Positions 16,986 to 26,010 of a stretch of DNA of 64,000 nt are shown here, piece by piece; the stretch's first letter is position 1; every line of letters starts with the position of its first letter. The DNA comes from an uncultured Acidobacteriaceae bacterium. GTDB taxonomy: Bacteria > Acidobacteriota > Terriglobia > Terriglobales > Acidobacteriaceae. The DNA lies in NCBI GenBank assembly GCA_937879855.1, contig CALFMO010000008.1, positions 1-64,000 on the forward strand. The letters run 5' to 3'. A program made the translations under genes and the position numbers. The notes beneath the pieces are model-generated. The model was not told the origin of the DNA, searched no databases, and saw nothing but the letters and a program-made list of their open reading frames with translations.

Positions 16986-17876
16986 TCATTTGCGCTCTAA
17001 CGATGCCCGGATTGCATTCTCGTAAACTTGCGCGGGCGGGAGATTATTCGGGGCGGTGAAGGCGAGAGCCACTTGGTCAATCGTCGTCGTTAATTGTCCG
17101 CCATGAACCAGCTCACGCTGATTTCCAGGCCCGACCTCGGGTCCTATGTCGTACCACATGATTGTCAGAGAACCAGGCTGGATTGGGTATGGCCGCAAGC
17201 CGCCCCCCAGGCGCTCACTAATCTTCCGATAGACCGGGGCCGGACATACGAAGAACAAACCCTTCTGGCACAAGGGTTCTTGCCGCAGGACATGCCCCTT
17301 GTAAATGAGTTGCGGGAGAATACGTTTGTTGACGTTTTCCCAATTGAACCCCGCCGTGCTCTTGCCGGGAAAGGCTTTTTCCTTAAGATAGGCTTCGCGT
17401 TCGGCGCGATAGTTTCCCGTGGTGTCGATCGATTGCACTTCTACCGCGACGAAGTTTATTAAATCACCTTGCGCGCTGACTCGGGCCAACACCCAGTCAA
17501 CGAAATATCCGCCGCTCTTGCCGCGTGTCGGAAGCCGAAGCTCTTTTCCCCAGCCCTTCCCGAACACAGCGACACATTCGCCCGTCGTATCGGTAATCGC
17601 GTTTGCCGGCAGCAGGGGAACGGCTGGGCCAAACGCAATCCGCGCCACGTCGCGAAGAATTTCATAATTCTTTGCGTAAAGCCGGATCGGGCAGCAGATC
17701 ACGGGTCCACCGTTCATCGGCTTCAGCGTGCATGCTCCGCTGATTTCGCCGTCATTGAGTGTCTTGACGCATTGCCGGCCGAGGAACGGGCATTCTCTTT
17801 TAGCGCGCGCCCGTACAGCAGCGGCAGATCGGTCCTCCGGGTTATAGCCAAAGAACTCGACGATCTTGCTAGCCAT
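16986..17876 (-). CDS. NotI/EagI-family restriction endonuclease
   Basis: About 296 residues. The N-terminal metal-binding knuckle of NotI-type enzymes is intact: C29-x6-C36 in CPFLGRQC, then C49 in GACTL and C61-C62 in PVICCPIRLY; in NotI such cysteines hold an iron atom. The nuclease core shows an aspartate in GGYFVDWVLA and an E-x-Q in FVAVEVQSIDTTGNY, the PD-(D/E)xK position with glutamine where many enzymes have lysine. NotI cuts an 8-bp GC-rich palindrome; the specificity here is unknown. ATG 17876 overlaps the methyltransferase stop by eight bases and begins MASKIVEFFGY, which is conserved; a longer frame reaches 17945. Confidence 0.85.
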   Translation of the reverse strand: MASKIVEFFGYNPEDRSAAAVRARAKRECPFLGRQCVKTLNDGEISGACTLKPMNGGPVICCPIRLYAKNYEILRDVARIAFGPAVPLLPANAITDTTGECVAVFGKGWGKELRLPTRGKSGGYFVDWVLARVSAQGDLINFVAVEVQSIDTTGNYRAEREAYLKEKAFPGKSTAGFNWENVNKRILPQLIYKGHVLRQEPLCQKGLFFVCPAPVYRKISERLGGGLRPYPIQPGSLTIMWYDIGPEVGPGNQRELVHGGQLTTTIDQVALAFTAPNNLPPAQVYENAIRASLERK

Positions 17877-19149
17877 GAGCCGCTTCCGATAGAACTTCGG
17901 GAATGGCCTCGTGACTTTCGAGATGAGCCCGGATTTGCAGAGCAATGGCCTTCGCCATCAAGACTGGAACCGCATTCCCCACCTGTTCGTATTGAGAAAC
18001 ACGCGGCCCGAGGAACTGGTAGGTATCCGGGAAAGACTGAAACCGTGCCGCTTCACGGACAGTCAAAGAGCGTTCCTGATCGGGTAAAAAAACTGCGCCC
18101 CAGTGCGGATCACATTTTGTCATTATGGTTCCCGCCAGCCCATCGTTCCGTAACCGACCGTAACGCTTCGTGTGATCTGACTTCCGTGCGCGCTGCATAC
18201 CTTTCGGTAAGAGCCTGTGCGGGATGTCCCGCCATGAGCCGCCAGGCTTCACATACTTCATTCGCTCAATATTCTGTTTCGCCAGTTTTGCCCCGAAATG
18301 ATTGAAAGTTACGCCGTCAGGATTCCGCATCGTCCGCGCATACTCACAACGGGCGTCAGCCGTGTAGCCGACGATCTCCGATCCCTCCCCCATCTCAAGG
18401 CGTGGAAGGTCCCCAATTGCCTCGGCGACCGTGACGGGAGGCAAAAGACGGTGTTTGTCGGTGGCATCGAGCCGGAACGTTAAAGTGCTCCCGCCCCGAA
18501 AATTTGCGCGGCCGGTCGCATAGTGGGTCGGCCGGGGCGGCGCGATTTCGGAAAACCGCGAGCCCAATAAGATCAACCTCCACCGTTCTTGCGGCACGCC
18601 ATAATGGGCCGCGAAAAGGATTTTTTCCGAAACGTGATAGCCGTGTTCCGCGAATTCGCGGACGATCTGGCGGAAGACCCTTCCGTCTCCGAGCGATAAC
18701 AGGCCGGGCACGTTCTCAAATAGAAACGCTTTCGGCTCGAACTCTTCCAGAAACCGCAGATAATCCTTAAAGAGTTTGTTACGCGGATCACTCAGAAAAC
18801 GCTCTGGAGCATTGATTGAAAAACCCTGGCATGGCGGGCCGCCGACGAGGACATCGAGCGCGCCTTTTTTCAGCCCCAGCCGTTTCCTTACCTGAGCAGG
18901 ATTTACATCTTCAATGTCGCGCGCCTCGCTCCAGGCTGCAGGATGATTTTGGGAAAAAGTCTCAATGGCCTCCGGCATGCAATCATTCGCGTAAAGACAT
19001 CCATATCCTGCTTCACGGAACCCTTCCGTGATACCCCCTGCCCCGCAAAACAGATCGATGGTTGTCAGTGGGAACAATTGACGTTGTTCGGCCGGAATAA
19101 CCGGCGTGCGCGGAGGGACCAGACGCAGTTGCACGCCTTTCGTCTTCAT
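17869..19149 (-). CDS. C5-cytosine DNA methyltransferase (partner of NotI-type endonuclease)
   Basis: A 426-residue methyltransferase with motifs DLFCGAGGITEGF (I), GGPPCQGFSIN with catalytic C107 (IV), FENVPGLL (VI), YGVPQERWRLILLG (VIII), VREAARFQSFPD (IX) and EQVGNAVPVLMA (X). The long segment between motifs VIII and IX (about 120 residues) is the target-recognition region. It should protect the site cut by the endonuclease whose start it overlaps by eight bases. Its own ATG overlaps the RHH regulator stop by four bases, so regulator, methyltransferase and nuclease form one operon in the order that lets methylation precede cutting. Confidence 0.94.
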   Translation of the reverse strand: MKTKGVQLRLVPPRTPVIPAEQRQLFPLTTIDLFCGAGGITEGFREAGYGCLYANDCMPEAIETFSQNHPAAWSEARDIEDVNPAQVRKRLGLKKGALDVLVGGPPCQGFSINAPERFLSDPRNKLFKDYLRFLEEFEPKAFLFENVPGLLSLGDGRVFRQIVREFAEHGYHVSEKILFAAHYGVPQERWRLILLGSRFSEIAPPRPTHYATGRANFRGGSTLTFRLDATDKHRLLPPVTVAEAIGDLPRLEMGEGSEIVGYTADARCEYARTMRNPDGVTFNHFGAKLAKQNIERMKYVKPGGSWRDIPHRLLPKGMQRARKSDHTKRYGRLRNDGLAGTIMTKCDPHWGAVFLPDQERSLTVREAARFQSFPDTYQFLGPRVSQYEQVGNAVPVLMAKAIALQIRAHLESHEAIPEVLSEAAHG

Positions 19150-19364
19150 TGCTGCCCTCCTGCTCCACGGTTAAACAAAGGCCACTTTTCTCCGATGTAC
19201 TGCTCAGCCGCTTCCCTGACAACCCATGCTAGAGAAACTTTCTTCTGCTTGGCGATGATGTCGAGGGTCTCGTAAATCTCCGACGGAAAGCTGATAGACG
19301 CCCGCACCGCCGAAGTGCTCTGAATCCTGGTCTGTTTCCTACCGTTCCCCGGTTTGGCCTTCAT
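19146..19364 (-). CDS. Ribbon-helix-helix (CopG-type) regulator
   Basis: A 72-residue basic protein. Residues 20-60 form a classic ribbon-helix-helix: the strand VRASISFPSEIYETLDII, a turn, then KVSLAWVVREAAEQYIGEKW. Such dimers bind short direct or inverted repeats and repress. It is the first gene of the restriction-modification operon and overlaps the methyltransferase start by four bases (ATGA). It is therefore likely to act like a controller protein, setting the timing of methyltransferase and nuclease expression. The first 18 residues are a basic disordered tail that could add DNA contacts. Confidence 0.8.
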   Translation of the reverse strand: MKAKPGNGRKQTRIQSTSAVRASISFPSEIYETLDIIAKQKKVSLAWVVREAAEQYIGEKWPLFNRGAGGQQ

Positions 19365-19386
19365 TTCTGCCTGGCTCCCTCAAGTG

Positions 19387-19413
19387 TTCACCACATTACA
19401 CCACACCGGTGAA
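19387..19413. promoter_or_regulatory. Repeat-rich operator candidate for the RHH regulator
   Basis: TTCACC (19387-19392) and GGTGAA (19408-19413) form an inverted repeat, and between them CACCACA occurs twice (19389, 19399) exactly one helical turn apart. Tandem short repeats at ten-base spacing just 5' of a ribbon-helix-helix gene are the usual binding pattern for that fold. Function inferred. Confidence 0.45.
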
Positions 19414-19454
19414 ACTTTAAACCATTACTTCGGGGATCGTCCCGCCATCTTCAT

Positions 19455-19637
19455 TTAATACGGCCTGCGCAAGACCTCAAATATCGATTTACAGGTAATC
19501 GTTTGCGCCCCGGCGGCTTGCGCCTGAGCATATGCGGCGGCTAGTTGAGGGCAGAAGTTATTCGGATTCCGGTTCCAGAGCGGATGGGTGATGATCTCCA
19601 CGATATTGCCGCGCCGGCCCGGCCGGAACACCAGCAA
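19455..19637 (-). pseudogene. Displaced C-terminal tail of the DUF1998 helicase
   Basis: About 60 codons, reading LVFRPGRRGNIVEIITHPLW and ending SIFEVLRRPY. In the sequence, the upstream frame reads QWQFVTFAGV and this frame takes over at FVT-LLVFRPGRRG with one base skipped. The tail is well formed, whereas the in-frame ending of the helicase (PAGPARQYRGDHHP) looks random. It is thus the original end of the protein, cut off by a +1 shift near 19636-19641. Confidence 0.65.
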
Positions 19638-22600
19638 ATGTCACAAACTGCCATTGGGCTTGAGACGATACGTAGGCATTTGACGCAGTGGTTGCGAGAG
19701 GCTGCCAGTAATGAACGCTAAAATCGATCGCGGCGTTCGGATCGAGAGAAAGGCGCGCGAGATCGAGGCCAAGCCGCCAATCGAGAATATTGTGGAAGGC
19801 GAGATTGCTATAGTCGCGCAGGCAGTCAGGGCATGACGTTTGACACGCATCTGAATGAAGTGGGGCCACAAGCGGTGTATAAAAGCTCGGGTCACCCTGA
19901 CCAGCTAGAAGTCTCATCAGGCTTTCGGCTTCTGCTGGCGTTCCTAGATGCGAGCTGTATCCCGCGCCATTTTCTAAACTGTCGGAGATGAAGATTTCAC
20001 CCCTAACTTCATTCGCATTCTGGACAACCCGCAAACCGACATTAAGTTCGCGCTCGTCAATGTCGAGCCGCTCGGCAGCTGCAGCCCTCCGCATCATAAA
20101 ACCCAGGGAGTAAAGCGCAGCACGGCCATTAACGTCCACCGGCGAATAGATGATCCCTGGAGGCCACGCCTGAATTCCAAGTACCAGAACGTCGGTTGGC
20201 TTGATCGAGGCGAGCGCGCGCCGATCATGCCCAGCCGCCACATTAATCGCAGGATTGCTGACGCCGACTTGCGCAAGTGCCTCGCGCGTCACCCAGGTTT
20301 CTTCCTGACTGAGCTTCTCAAAATCGAACCCGCTACCTGCGTTGTCGTTGACGATGAAAATGGTTTCGACACCCGACCAAATACCGAAATTGGCCCTCGG
20401 CGTTAGTGTTTGGAGAGTCGCACCCATTTTGGGACGTGATGCGCGGGGCGTCCACTCAAACACACCGTCAAAATCGCGGTCGCGGTTAAAGAGGGTTCTG
20501 AAGCCGAGCGGCTGAGACAGTTGGATCACTTCATAGCCCGGCTGATCTTGTGGCGTCGCAAGGCAAACCGGACATGCCGGTGCTGCATTTACATCGACCG
20601 CTTGACACCTTCGGCAGAACCCAATTGGCTGGGGCGGTCCCAGCGGGTTTGGCTGTTGAATGACCGCATTTCCTTGCGGACGGTAGTTCACAACGCCAAC
20701 CGATGTATGAATAAGACCGTCCTTAACCGTTTCCGCTCCAGGAGCGAATTGACTTATGGCCACGTCCAAATCCCGGTCAACAATACCCTCTTCCGGCGGC
20801 CAGTCGTAACCTGCGAAGGGACGCTGGTGAAAGAGATAGCGGACCCGTGTCGGGAAGCCGAACATTGGGAGCAAGCCCACATTCGCGAGGCGCTCACTCA
20901 GCGCATCTTGCGGCAGCACCGGGTTGTTCGCGGTCGCCGTGATTCTTCCGATCAGCTGATGATTGACAAAATCGATCATGTCCTGCCGCAGCGCGATCAG
21001 GTTCGGATCTGTGTAGGACAAGAGGACATCCGTTATTTGAATGATTGCCGCTTGATTATTCTGAATCCAGATTGAAACCTGCTGTTCAGGGCTTGGGCTC
21101 GGAGGGCCCCCAGCTTGAACAGGCGGTAGCGGCTGATTCCACTGCAGTGCGGTGCCGAATTCGCCATGAACGCTGTCCCCTGTTTGCCCGCCGAACAAAT
21201 TGAGTGCTTCAAATGCTTGCCTCAGAACCTCTTTCACGAGCACGCGCTGAATGATTGCCCGGCGCTCGACATCAACATAAGGCTGCGGCGGCGGGTCTGC
21301 CGTAATACGTTGTGGGCGCTGAAAGTAATAGTCATCGTGGCTGCGGCCCCGGCAGACAGTCAAAGCAACCGAGAGCCCTGCCCCCCGCCGTCCAGCGCGC
21401 CCAACCCGCTGTTGATAGTTAAAACGCATCGGCGGCATGTTTGCCATCATCACGGCAAGCAGCCCGCCAATGTCTACGCCAGCTTCCATCGTCGTCGTCA
21501 CGCTCAGCAAGTCTATCGGGTCTGTACACGCGTTTTCCGAACCCGGCAGAACGATGTCCTGAAAGAGCCGCTGCCGTTTGCGTCCGTCCGACTTGTTCGT
21601 TTGCCCTGTCAGTTCCTCACAGTTGAGGCGGAACACTCCTTCCGTCTGCGTCGCGAGATACGAATAGTAGTCAGACGCAAGCTGCGCTGCCGTGAGCGCT
21701 TGCGGCTGTCCGAGCGTTGTCAGGCAGTCGGTGCACACGCCACCAGCAGCGTGAAGATGAATTCGCCGGCATTGCGGGCACTCATAGAAATCCGCACCTG
21801 GCCTTGCGAGACACAAGGTTTGCGATTGCAGCACGAACTGATTCAGGACACCGGAGTTCGTCAGGTGGCCAATCACATCGGCTTCGAATGCGGCTGCATT
21901 AAGCCCCCTCAGAATAGCGACTTGCCGAAGGTAGTTCCGCACATAGGCCGGACAAGCTTGTGGTGGTGATGCGTCGTGCGACGAAAGCTTCTTACGCGAA
22001 CCGAGGAGACGGATAACGCCATCGGCAGCCTCTTGTACGTTCTGGTCAGGCGCTGGAAAACTGAGGCGGTCGGTAGTTGCGAATGCAATATATAAAGATT
22101 CGAGGCTTCGCTGCCCTGAAAACACAGTGTCCATCAGTTCCACGAGCGCTTCATCCCGGATTCGGACCAGATGAGCCTGTTGATCGTTCGTCAGTTGGCC
22201 GTTTGGCTTTGCGCTTGGAATTCCCCCTGCTGGCCAGTTGAAGAGTGCACTCCAATGGCCCGAGCGGTTCAAGGGATCTGTCCACAGCACGTCCTGCGAA
22301 TAACCGCCTGGATTTATGCCTCGCCGCAAAAGCTGCGACGATACATCAACCGACAACTGCGATATTGCGTGAGGGCCATGAGCAGCGCGGAGCCCGATGC
22401 GATGTGCTGCCTGATGGTATGTCAGCGTGGGAAAAGCTGCTGACGGCTGACTGGCCATCAGGCCTTGCGCCATCGAAAGAGTTAACGCTTCTGACGGATA
22501 GGCCGCCGCGTAGGTATTCGCGCTAGCCTGTTCCACGGCACTCAATGCCTGACCGTTAAGTTGGGCAATAAACGCGAGGGCTCCGGCACCCAGATTCCCT

Positions 22601-25011
22601 AATCCACCCGCAACGGACTGACGGACGGAGTCAAGGTAGTGCGCAAAGCGCATTCCGGCTGATAGTTTGGCTGCGTCTTGACGGCTGTCTGAAAAAACAA
22701 CCAGTTTTCGACCGCTCGGATTCTCATCGCCAACCTCGCGCAGCAAGACGTCAGACAATACTTGTGCCAGTTTTTGAAAGCCCGTCCGTTGAGTCCGCAC
22801 TGGAGAGCCGATGCCCCTCCGTGCCCAGTTCGTGTCGCATCGTGGACAGCGAGACGGATAGGCCTTGCCCGCACTCGCCGCAAGTCCTTGGGGAGACGGA
22901 TCGAGAATTTCTCCGCTTGGCCCATGCATCTGCGGAACGCGGTATAGATAGCCGCGGACTGCTTGAGGATTACCCCCATGTGCAACACGCCCCTCTGCTG
23001 GAACAAAGAACGCTGCCTGCCATTGTCTCTGCGCGAGGTCCTGGCTCCATTGCTGCGTCGCCGGTTGCAAGCCGCTCGGAGCTGGCCAGAACACGGCATA
23101 TCTCGCGTAATCGCGATCCAGAGAAGCCATGTCTGGCGAGGCTTCCAAATCCGGATGATCAGGGCTCAGATACCATTCATTCGGGTTTACGCCGCCGCTC
23201 CGGTACCCCCCAAGAAAGACTTCTCCGCATGCTTCGCAATAGAGTAGCTCAACGACTCGTGATCCGCATTGGCATGTGAGCGCCGGCGTGTAATGAAGTT
23301 GGCCGACTGGGCACGCGAATGTCCGGGGAGGCGCAACGCTGCAATTCGGGTCCGAGCACGCCCACAGCCCCTGAAGATTTCTGAAGAACAAATGCGCGCG
23401 CACGGGGAGCAACGCAGAATCCTGAGCATTCCGCGCTTCGCATATACCTCCGACCAATCCTTCAACAGCGGCTTCGCGCTCGGGCAACGTGAGCGCCGGG
23501 AAAAGCTGGTTGCCAATATCCACGGGAAACCGGGGCTGTGGAACTGCTCCCGCCCCTGTCATACATCCAATCCGTAATCCATCTGCCGCCTGAATATGAT
23601 GCAGCCCCGTATAGATAATCTCGTCAGGAGGCGCGCCAGCTGGAACAGGCGGGGCTCCGACTGCGTCATGAAAGGTTTGCGCGACCGCTGGCAGCCCCGC
23701 CGCTGGCGAGGTGCGCAACCCCTGCCCCAAATCGCGCAAGGCCGCCGCATGAGCGCCAAGAGTTTGCACCGCTGCTGGATCTGGAGTTACGGTGTTACCG
23801 CCGATGACCCGAAAATGGTTCCGGTTGCGGCCAAAAAATGCTTCGAGGTAATCGAGGCCTGCCGCGTCACTGGTCAACGACGCGCTCGAAGCGATGATAC
23901 GCAGCTGACTCGAATCTGGAGTCAGCCCCAGACGATCAAGCAAGACACGGATCAGGTACGCCACTTCTGTTCCAGGGGTGCCCCTATATGTATGAAGCTC
24001 GTCCACGACAAGATGGAACAACCGGGACTGGTCACCCGCCAGCCATTGCCGGGTCGTATCGAAAATCGGTGTCTCCATGCTCCGCATGAGCATGATGTTC
24101 ATCATCGAGTAGTTTGTTATAAGGATGTCGGGCGGCTGATCCTGCATGTCCCAGCGCGACCACATCTCGCCTCCGTCCATGCGCGGAAAAAACCGTGCTG
24201 CTGACGAACCTGCTACTTGATGCGCCTCTTGCTGCATCGTCCGGAGTTCTTCGCGGAGCTTTGATGTCTTTGCCGTATTTCGCTCGCCGGATACGGGTGT
24301 GCGTCCGGTATACCGGCCAAAGTAGAAGCGGTTGCCGCCGCGCCTTGTTTGCAGCCATGTCCGGGCACTATCACTATCGAGAGCCGTCCGCATTCGTCCG
24401 AGCTGGTCTTCAACCAGTGCGTTCAACGGATAGAGAATGATTGCGCGCATCGCCGCTGGGCGCACCAGAGGATCTTCGTAGCTGCGTTGTGGAATACGCG
24501 GCAGCCACCGGTTGGATGTTGGGCTCAGGCGATGGTTCCACCAGTCCCACCGTGCGTCACGCGGGCCAGGCTGGCCCCAGGATGATGACTCACGGATGAG
24601 CGCCGCGATGATGGGAAGCAGGAAACATTCTGTCTTGCCTGAACCAGTGCCGGTCGTCACGATTACGTCATTGCCGTTGACGACGGATTCCGCAAAGACC
24701 TGCTGCTGATGCGCATATGGAAGGCGGCCCGGCGGGAACAGTTCCAGCGACACGAAATTCGCAAGATCGGCAACGTCCGCCGCATTCCAGGACGGTCCTA
24801 ATAATGACTGAGCAATTCCTTGAAATGTGTTGTTACTCGATTGGTAAGCGGGGATCGGCTCGATCAACGGCTGGCGAAAGAGCCTCCCATCAATGTTGAG
24901 CAGATTGCGCCGCTCGGCCACGAGGTCTGGGTAGCGCAGATCGAAAGGGCTATCCAGATAGCGCAGATACATCTCGCGCAAGTCATCAAAAAGCGTAAGC
25001 GGGTTGCTCAT
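19558..25011 (-). CDS. Giant DEAD-box helicase with C-terminal DUF1998 region (DrmA/DrmB-, MrfA-, DpdJ-like)
   Basis: An 1817-residue superfamily 2 helicase. Walker A is GTGSGKT at 121-127, motif Ia ILYPLNALVEDQL, motif II VVDELHTYRG, motif III IASSASL, and TTMEAGVDIGGLLAVMMAN with QRVGRAGRRGAG (motif VI) in the second lobe. Several zinc-knuckle pairs follow (CPRCDTNW, CPQCRRIH, CRRCQAVD with CPVCL). The last 250 residues carry the DUF1998 cysteine cluster SDACQTSCPDCLRDYSN. Helicases of this layout occur in DISARM (as DrmA plus DrmB), Dpd and MrfAB repair systems. Its ATG overlaps the upstream frame by four bases. The C-terminus is frameshifted near 19638: the natural tail continues in another frame to 19455. 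Active or recently decayed is open. Confidence 0.8.
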   Translation of the reverse strand: MSNPLTLFDDLREMYLRYLDSPFDLRYPDLVAERRNLLNIDGRLFRQPLIEPIPAYQSSNNTFQGIAQSLLGPSWNAADVADLANFVSLELFPPGRLPYAHQQQVFAESVVNGNDVIVTTGTGSGKTECFLLPIIAALIRESSSWGQPGPRDARWDWWNHRLSPTSNRWLPRIPQRSYEDPLVRPAAMRAIILYPLNALVEDQLGRMRTALDSDSARTWLQTRRGGNRFYFGRYTGRTPVSGERNTAKTSKLREELRTMQQEAHQVAGSSAARFFPRMDGGEMWSRWDMQDQPPDILITNYSMMNIMLMRSMETPIFDTTRQWLAGDQSRLFHLVVDELHTYRGTPGTEVAYLIRVLLDRLGLTPDSSQLRIIASSASLTSDAAGLDYLEAFFGRNRNHFRVIGGNTVTPDPAAVQTLGAHAAALRDLGQGLRTSPAAGLPAVAQTFHDAVGAPPVPAGAPPDEIIYTGLHHIQAADGLRIGCMTGAGAVPQPRFPVDIGNQLFPALTLPEREAAVEGLVGGICEARNAQDSALLPVRAHLFFRNLQGLWACSDPNCSVAPPRTFACPVGQLHYTPALTCQCGSRVVELLYCEACGEVFLGGYRSGGVNPNEWYLSPDHPDLEASPDMASLDRDYARYAVFWPAPSGLQPATQQWSQDLAQRQWQAAFFVPAEGRVAHGGNPQAVRGYLYRVPQMHGPSGEILDPSPQGLAASAGKAYPSRCPRCDTNWARRGIGSPVRTQRTGFQKLAQVLSDVLLREVGDENPSGRKLVVFSDSRQDAAKLSAGMRFAHYLDSVRQSVAGGLGNLGAGALAFIAQLNGQALSAVEQASANTYAAAYPSEALTLSMAQGLMASQPSAAFPTLTYHQAAHRIGLRAAHGPHAISQLSVDVSSQLLRRGINPGGYSQDVLWTDPLNRSGHWSALFNWPAGGIPSAKPNGQLTNDQQAHLVRIRDEALVELMDTVFSGQRSLESLYIAFATTDRLSFPAPDQNVQEAADGVIRLLGSRKKLSSHDASPPQACPAYVRNYLRQVAILRGLNAAAFEADVIGHLTNSGVLNQFVLQSQTLCLARPGADFYECPQCRRIHLHAAGGVCTDCLTTLGQPQALTAAQLASDYYSYLATQTEGVFRLNCEELTGQTNKSDGRKRQRLFQDIVLPGSENACTDPIDLLSVTTTMEAGVDIGGLLAVMMANMPPMRFNYQQRVGRAGRRGAGLSVALTVCRGRSHDDYYFQRPQRITADPPPQPYVDVERRAIIQRVLVKEVLRQAFEALNLFGGQTGDSVHGEFGTALQWNQPLPPVQAGGPPSPSPEQQVSIWIQNNQAAIIQITDVLLSYTDPNLIALRQDMIDFVNHQLIGRITATANNPVLPQDALSERLANVGLLPMFGFPTRVRYLFHQRPFAGYDWPPEEGIVDRDLDVAISQFAPGAETVKDGLIHTSVGVVNYRPQGNAVIQQPNPLGPPQPIGFCRRCQAVDVNAAPACPVCLATPQDQPGYEVIQLSQPLGFRTLFNRDRDFDGVFEWTPRASRPKMGATLQTLTPRANFGIWSGVETIFIVNDNAGSGFDFEKLSQEETWVTREALAQVGVSNPAINVAAGHDRRALASIKPTDVLVLGIQAWPPGIIYSPVDVNGRAALYSLGFMMRRAAAAERLDIDERELNVGLRVVQNANEVRGEIFISDSLENGAGYSSHLGTPAEAESLMRLLAGQGDPSFYTPLVAPLHSDACQTSCPDCLRDYSNLAFHNILDWRLGLDLARLSLDPNAAIDFSVHYWQPLATTASNAYVSSQAQWQFVTFAGVPAGPARQYRGDHHPSALEPESE

Positions 25012-25646
25012 AGTAGATCCTGTCTGAGAACCTCAGCAGCCAAACCTGCAACTTCTTCCGGAACATCGCAATAGGTCAGCCTCGGACGCCCGTAGACCAC
25101 ATCAAACAAAGGAGGGAAGCCGGAGCAAAGAACCAAAGCACGCTCGGTCAACAGCGGCGGCCGGAAGATGGCCGGCAAAGTGAGGCGGCGTTCCGCACGG
25201 TTGTATCTCATGACACGGCGTTGACGGCATGACAGGACATAGTATTTTCCAACCGCGCCCGACAGCCGGACCGTCTCCTCACCCTCACGCAAGAAATACT
25301 GAGGCGTTTGGTAAAGAGTAAAACGGAACAGGCCGCGTCCGCCCGGCCCGTTCGCCTCCTGAAGCGTAATCGTGCGCCACCTCATAGCTTTTCTTTGGAT
25401 CGTGAACTGTTTCACGTCCCAATCTCTACCTCCGGCTGGTAATGATTCACGCCTCAGTCCCTTCAGCGAACCAATGCGCGGCAGATGTGAAAGCAAAACC
25501 GTCGGCGCGTCCGGTTGACACAGAACCCCCGCGCGTTCTGCCAACTCTATTAACGCTTCTGCGTTGGAAGCGTGAACGCGGATGATGTCGGGACAAAATT
25601 CTTTTCCCGCCGAGTAGCCGCTGTCGCCATGCTTCCATCCGCACTC
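25008..25646 (-). pseudogene. C-terminal remnant of the helicase's upstream partner
   Basis: The frame is open from just after a stop at 25647-25649 to 25008, giving about 212 residues with no ATG near the 5' end (only a TTG at 25544). Protein-like sequence begins at once (SAGKEFCPDIIRVHASNAEA) and stays so to the end (EEVAGLAAEVLRQDLL), which implies the N-terminal part has been lost. Its stop overlaps the helicase ATG (ATGA), so in the intact locus the two were translated together. Repeated strand-rich segments (RGLFRFTLYQTPQYFLREGE) give no family I can name. It may still be expressed from TTG 25544 as a 178-residue protein. Confidence 0.5.
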
Positions 25647-25728
25647 TCAGGGAGCGATCTCGTCGCTCGGTGCATGTTGGGCGTTCTCGGTTCAGCCGGT
25701 GCTGCTATCTGTTTGGCGACCTATCGTT

Positions 25729-26010
25729 TCACTCAACGTCGAACTCGATTTTGTTGGACCGCAGCGTTACCTCTACGCGGCCGTAAGCAGTTGGCTCGTT
25801 CGGATCTGGCGGACGCCACACGCGATCACTTACTACGTACAGTCTGTAATGTCCTGGTCCTGGCTGTCGCCACTCGTTCAACTCGGCAGTCGCCGTAAAA
25901 GCCTTTTCGGAAAGCTGCTGCGTGCTGACCAACCCGCCGCCCATGAATGCGCCAGCGTGGAAGTGGTCCTCAAGTGGATCGCGGGCCGCGGGTTCGACGC
26001 AATAGGTCCC
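25729..26010 (-). pseudogene. Fragment of an unrelated beta-rich protein at the island boundary
   Basis: A frame reading RDPLEDHFHAGAFMGGGLVS, then a strand-rich segment with GHYRLYVVSDRVWRPPDPNE and VEVTLRSNKIEFDVE before a stop at 25729. The pattern (G-x-YRLYVxSxR ... VxSNxIEFxV) is that of secreted domains frequent in Acidobacteria. The protein-like character starts near 26010, exactly where the monooxygenase gene loses similarity to its family, and both ends are cut. It is therefore a gene fragment joined to the 3' end of that gene by recombination. Confidence 0.5.

Noticed and set aside
19558..25646. Full DISARM system
   Set aside because: No DISARM-specific methyltransferase, separate DrmB or phospholipase-type DrmC gene adjoins the helicase.
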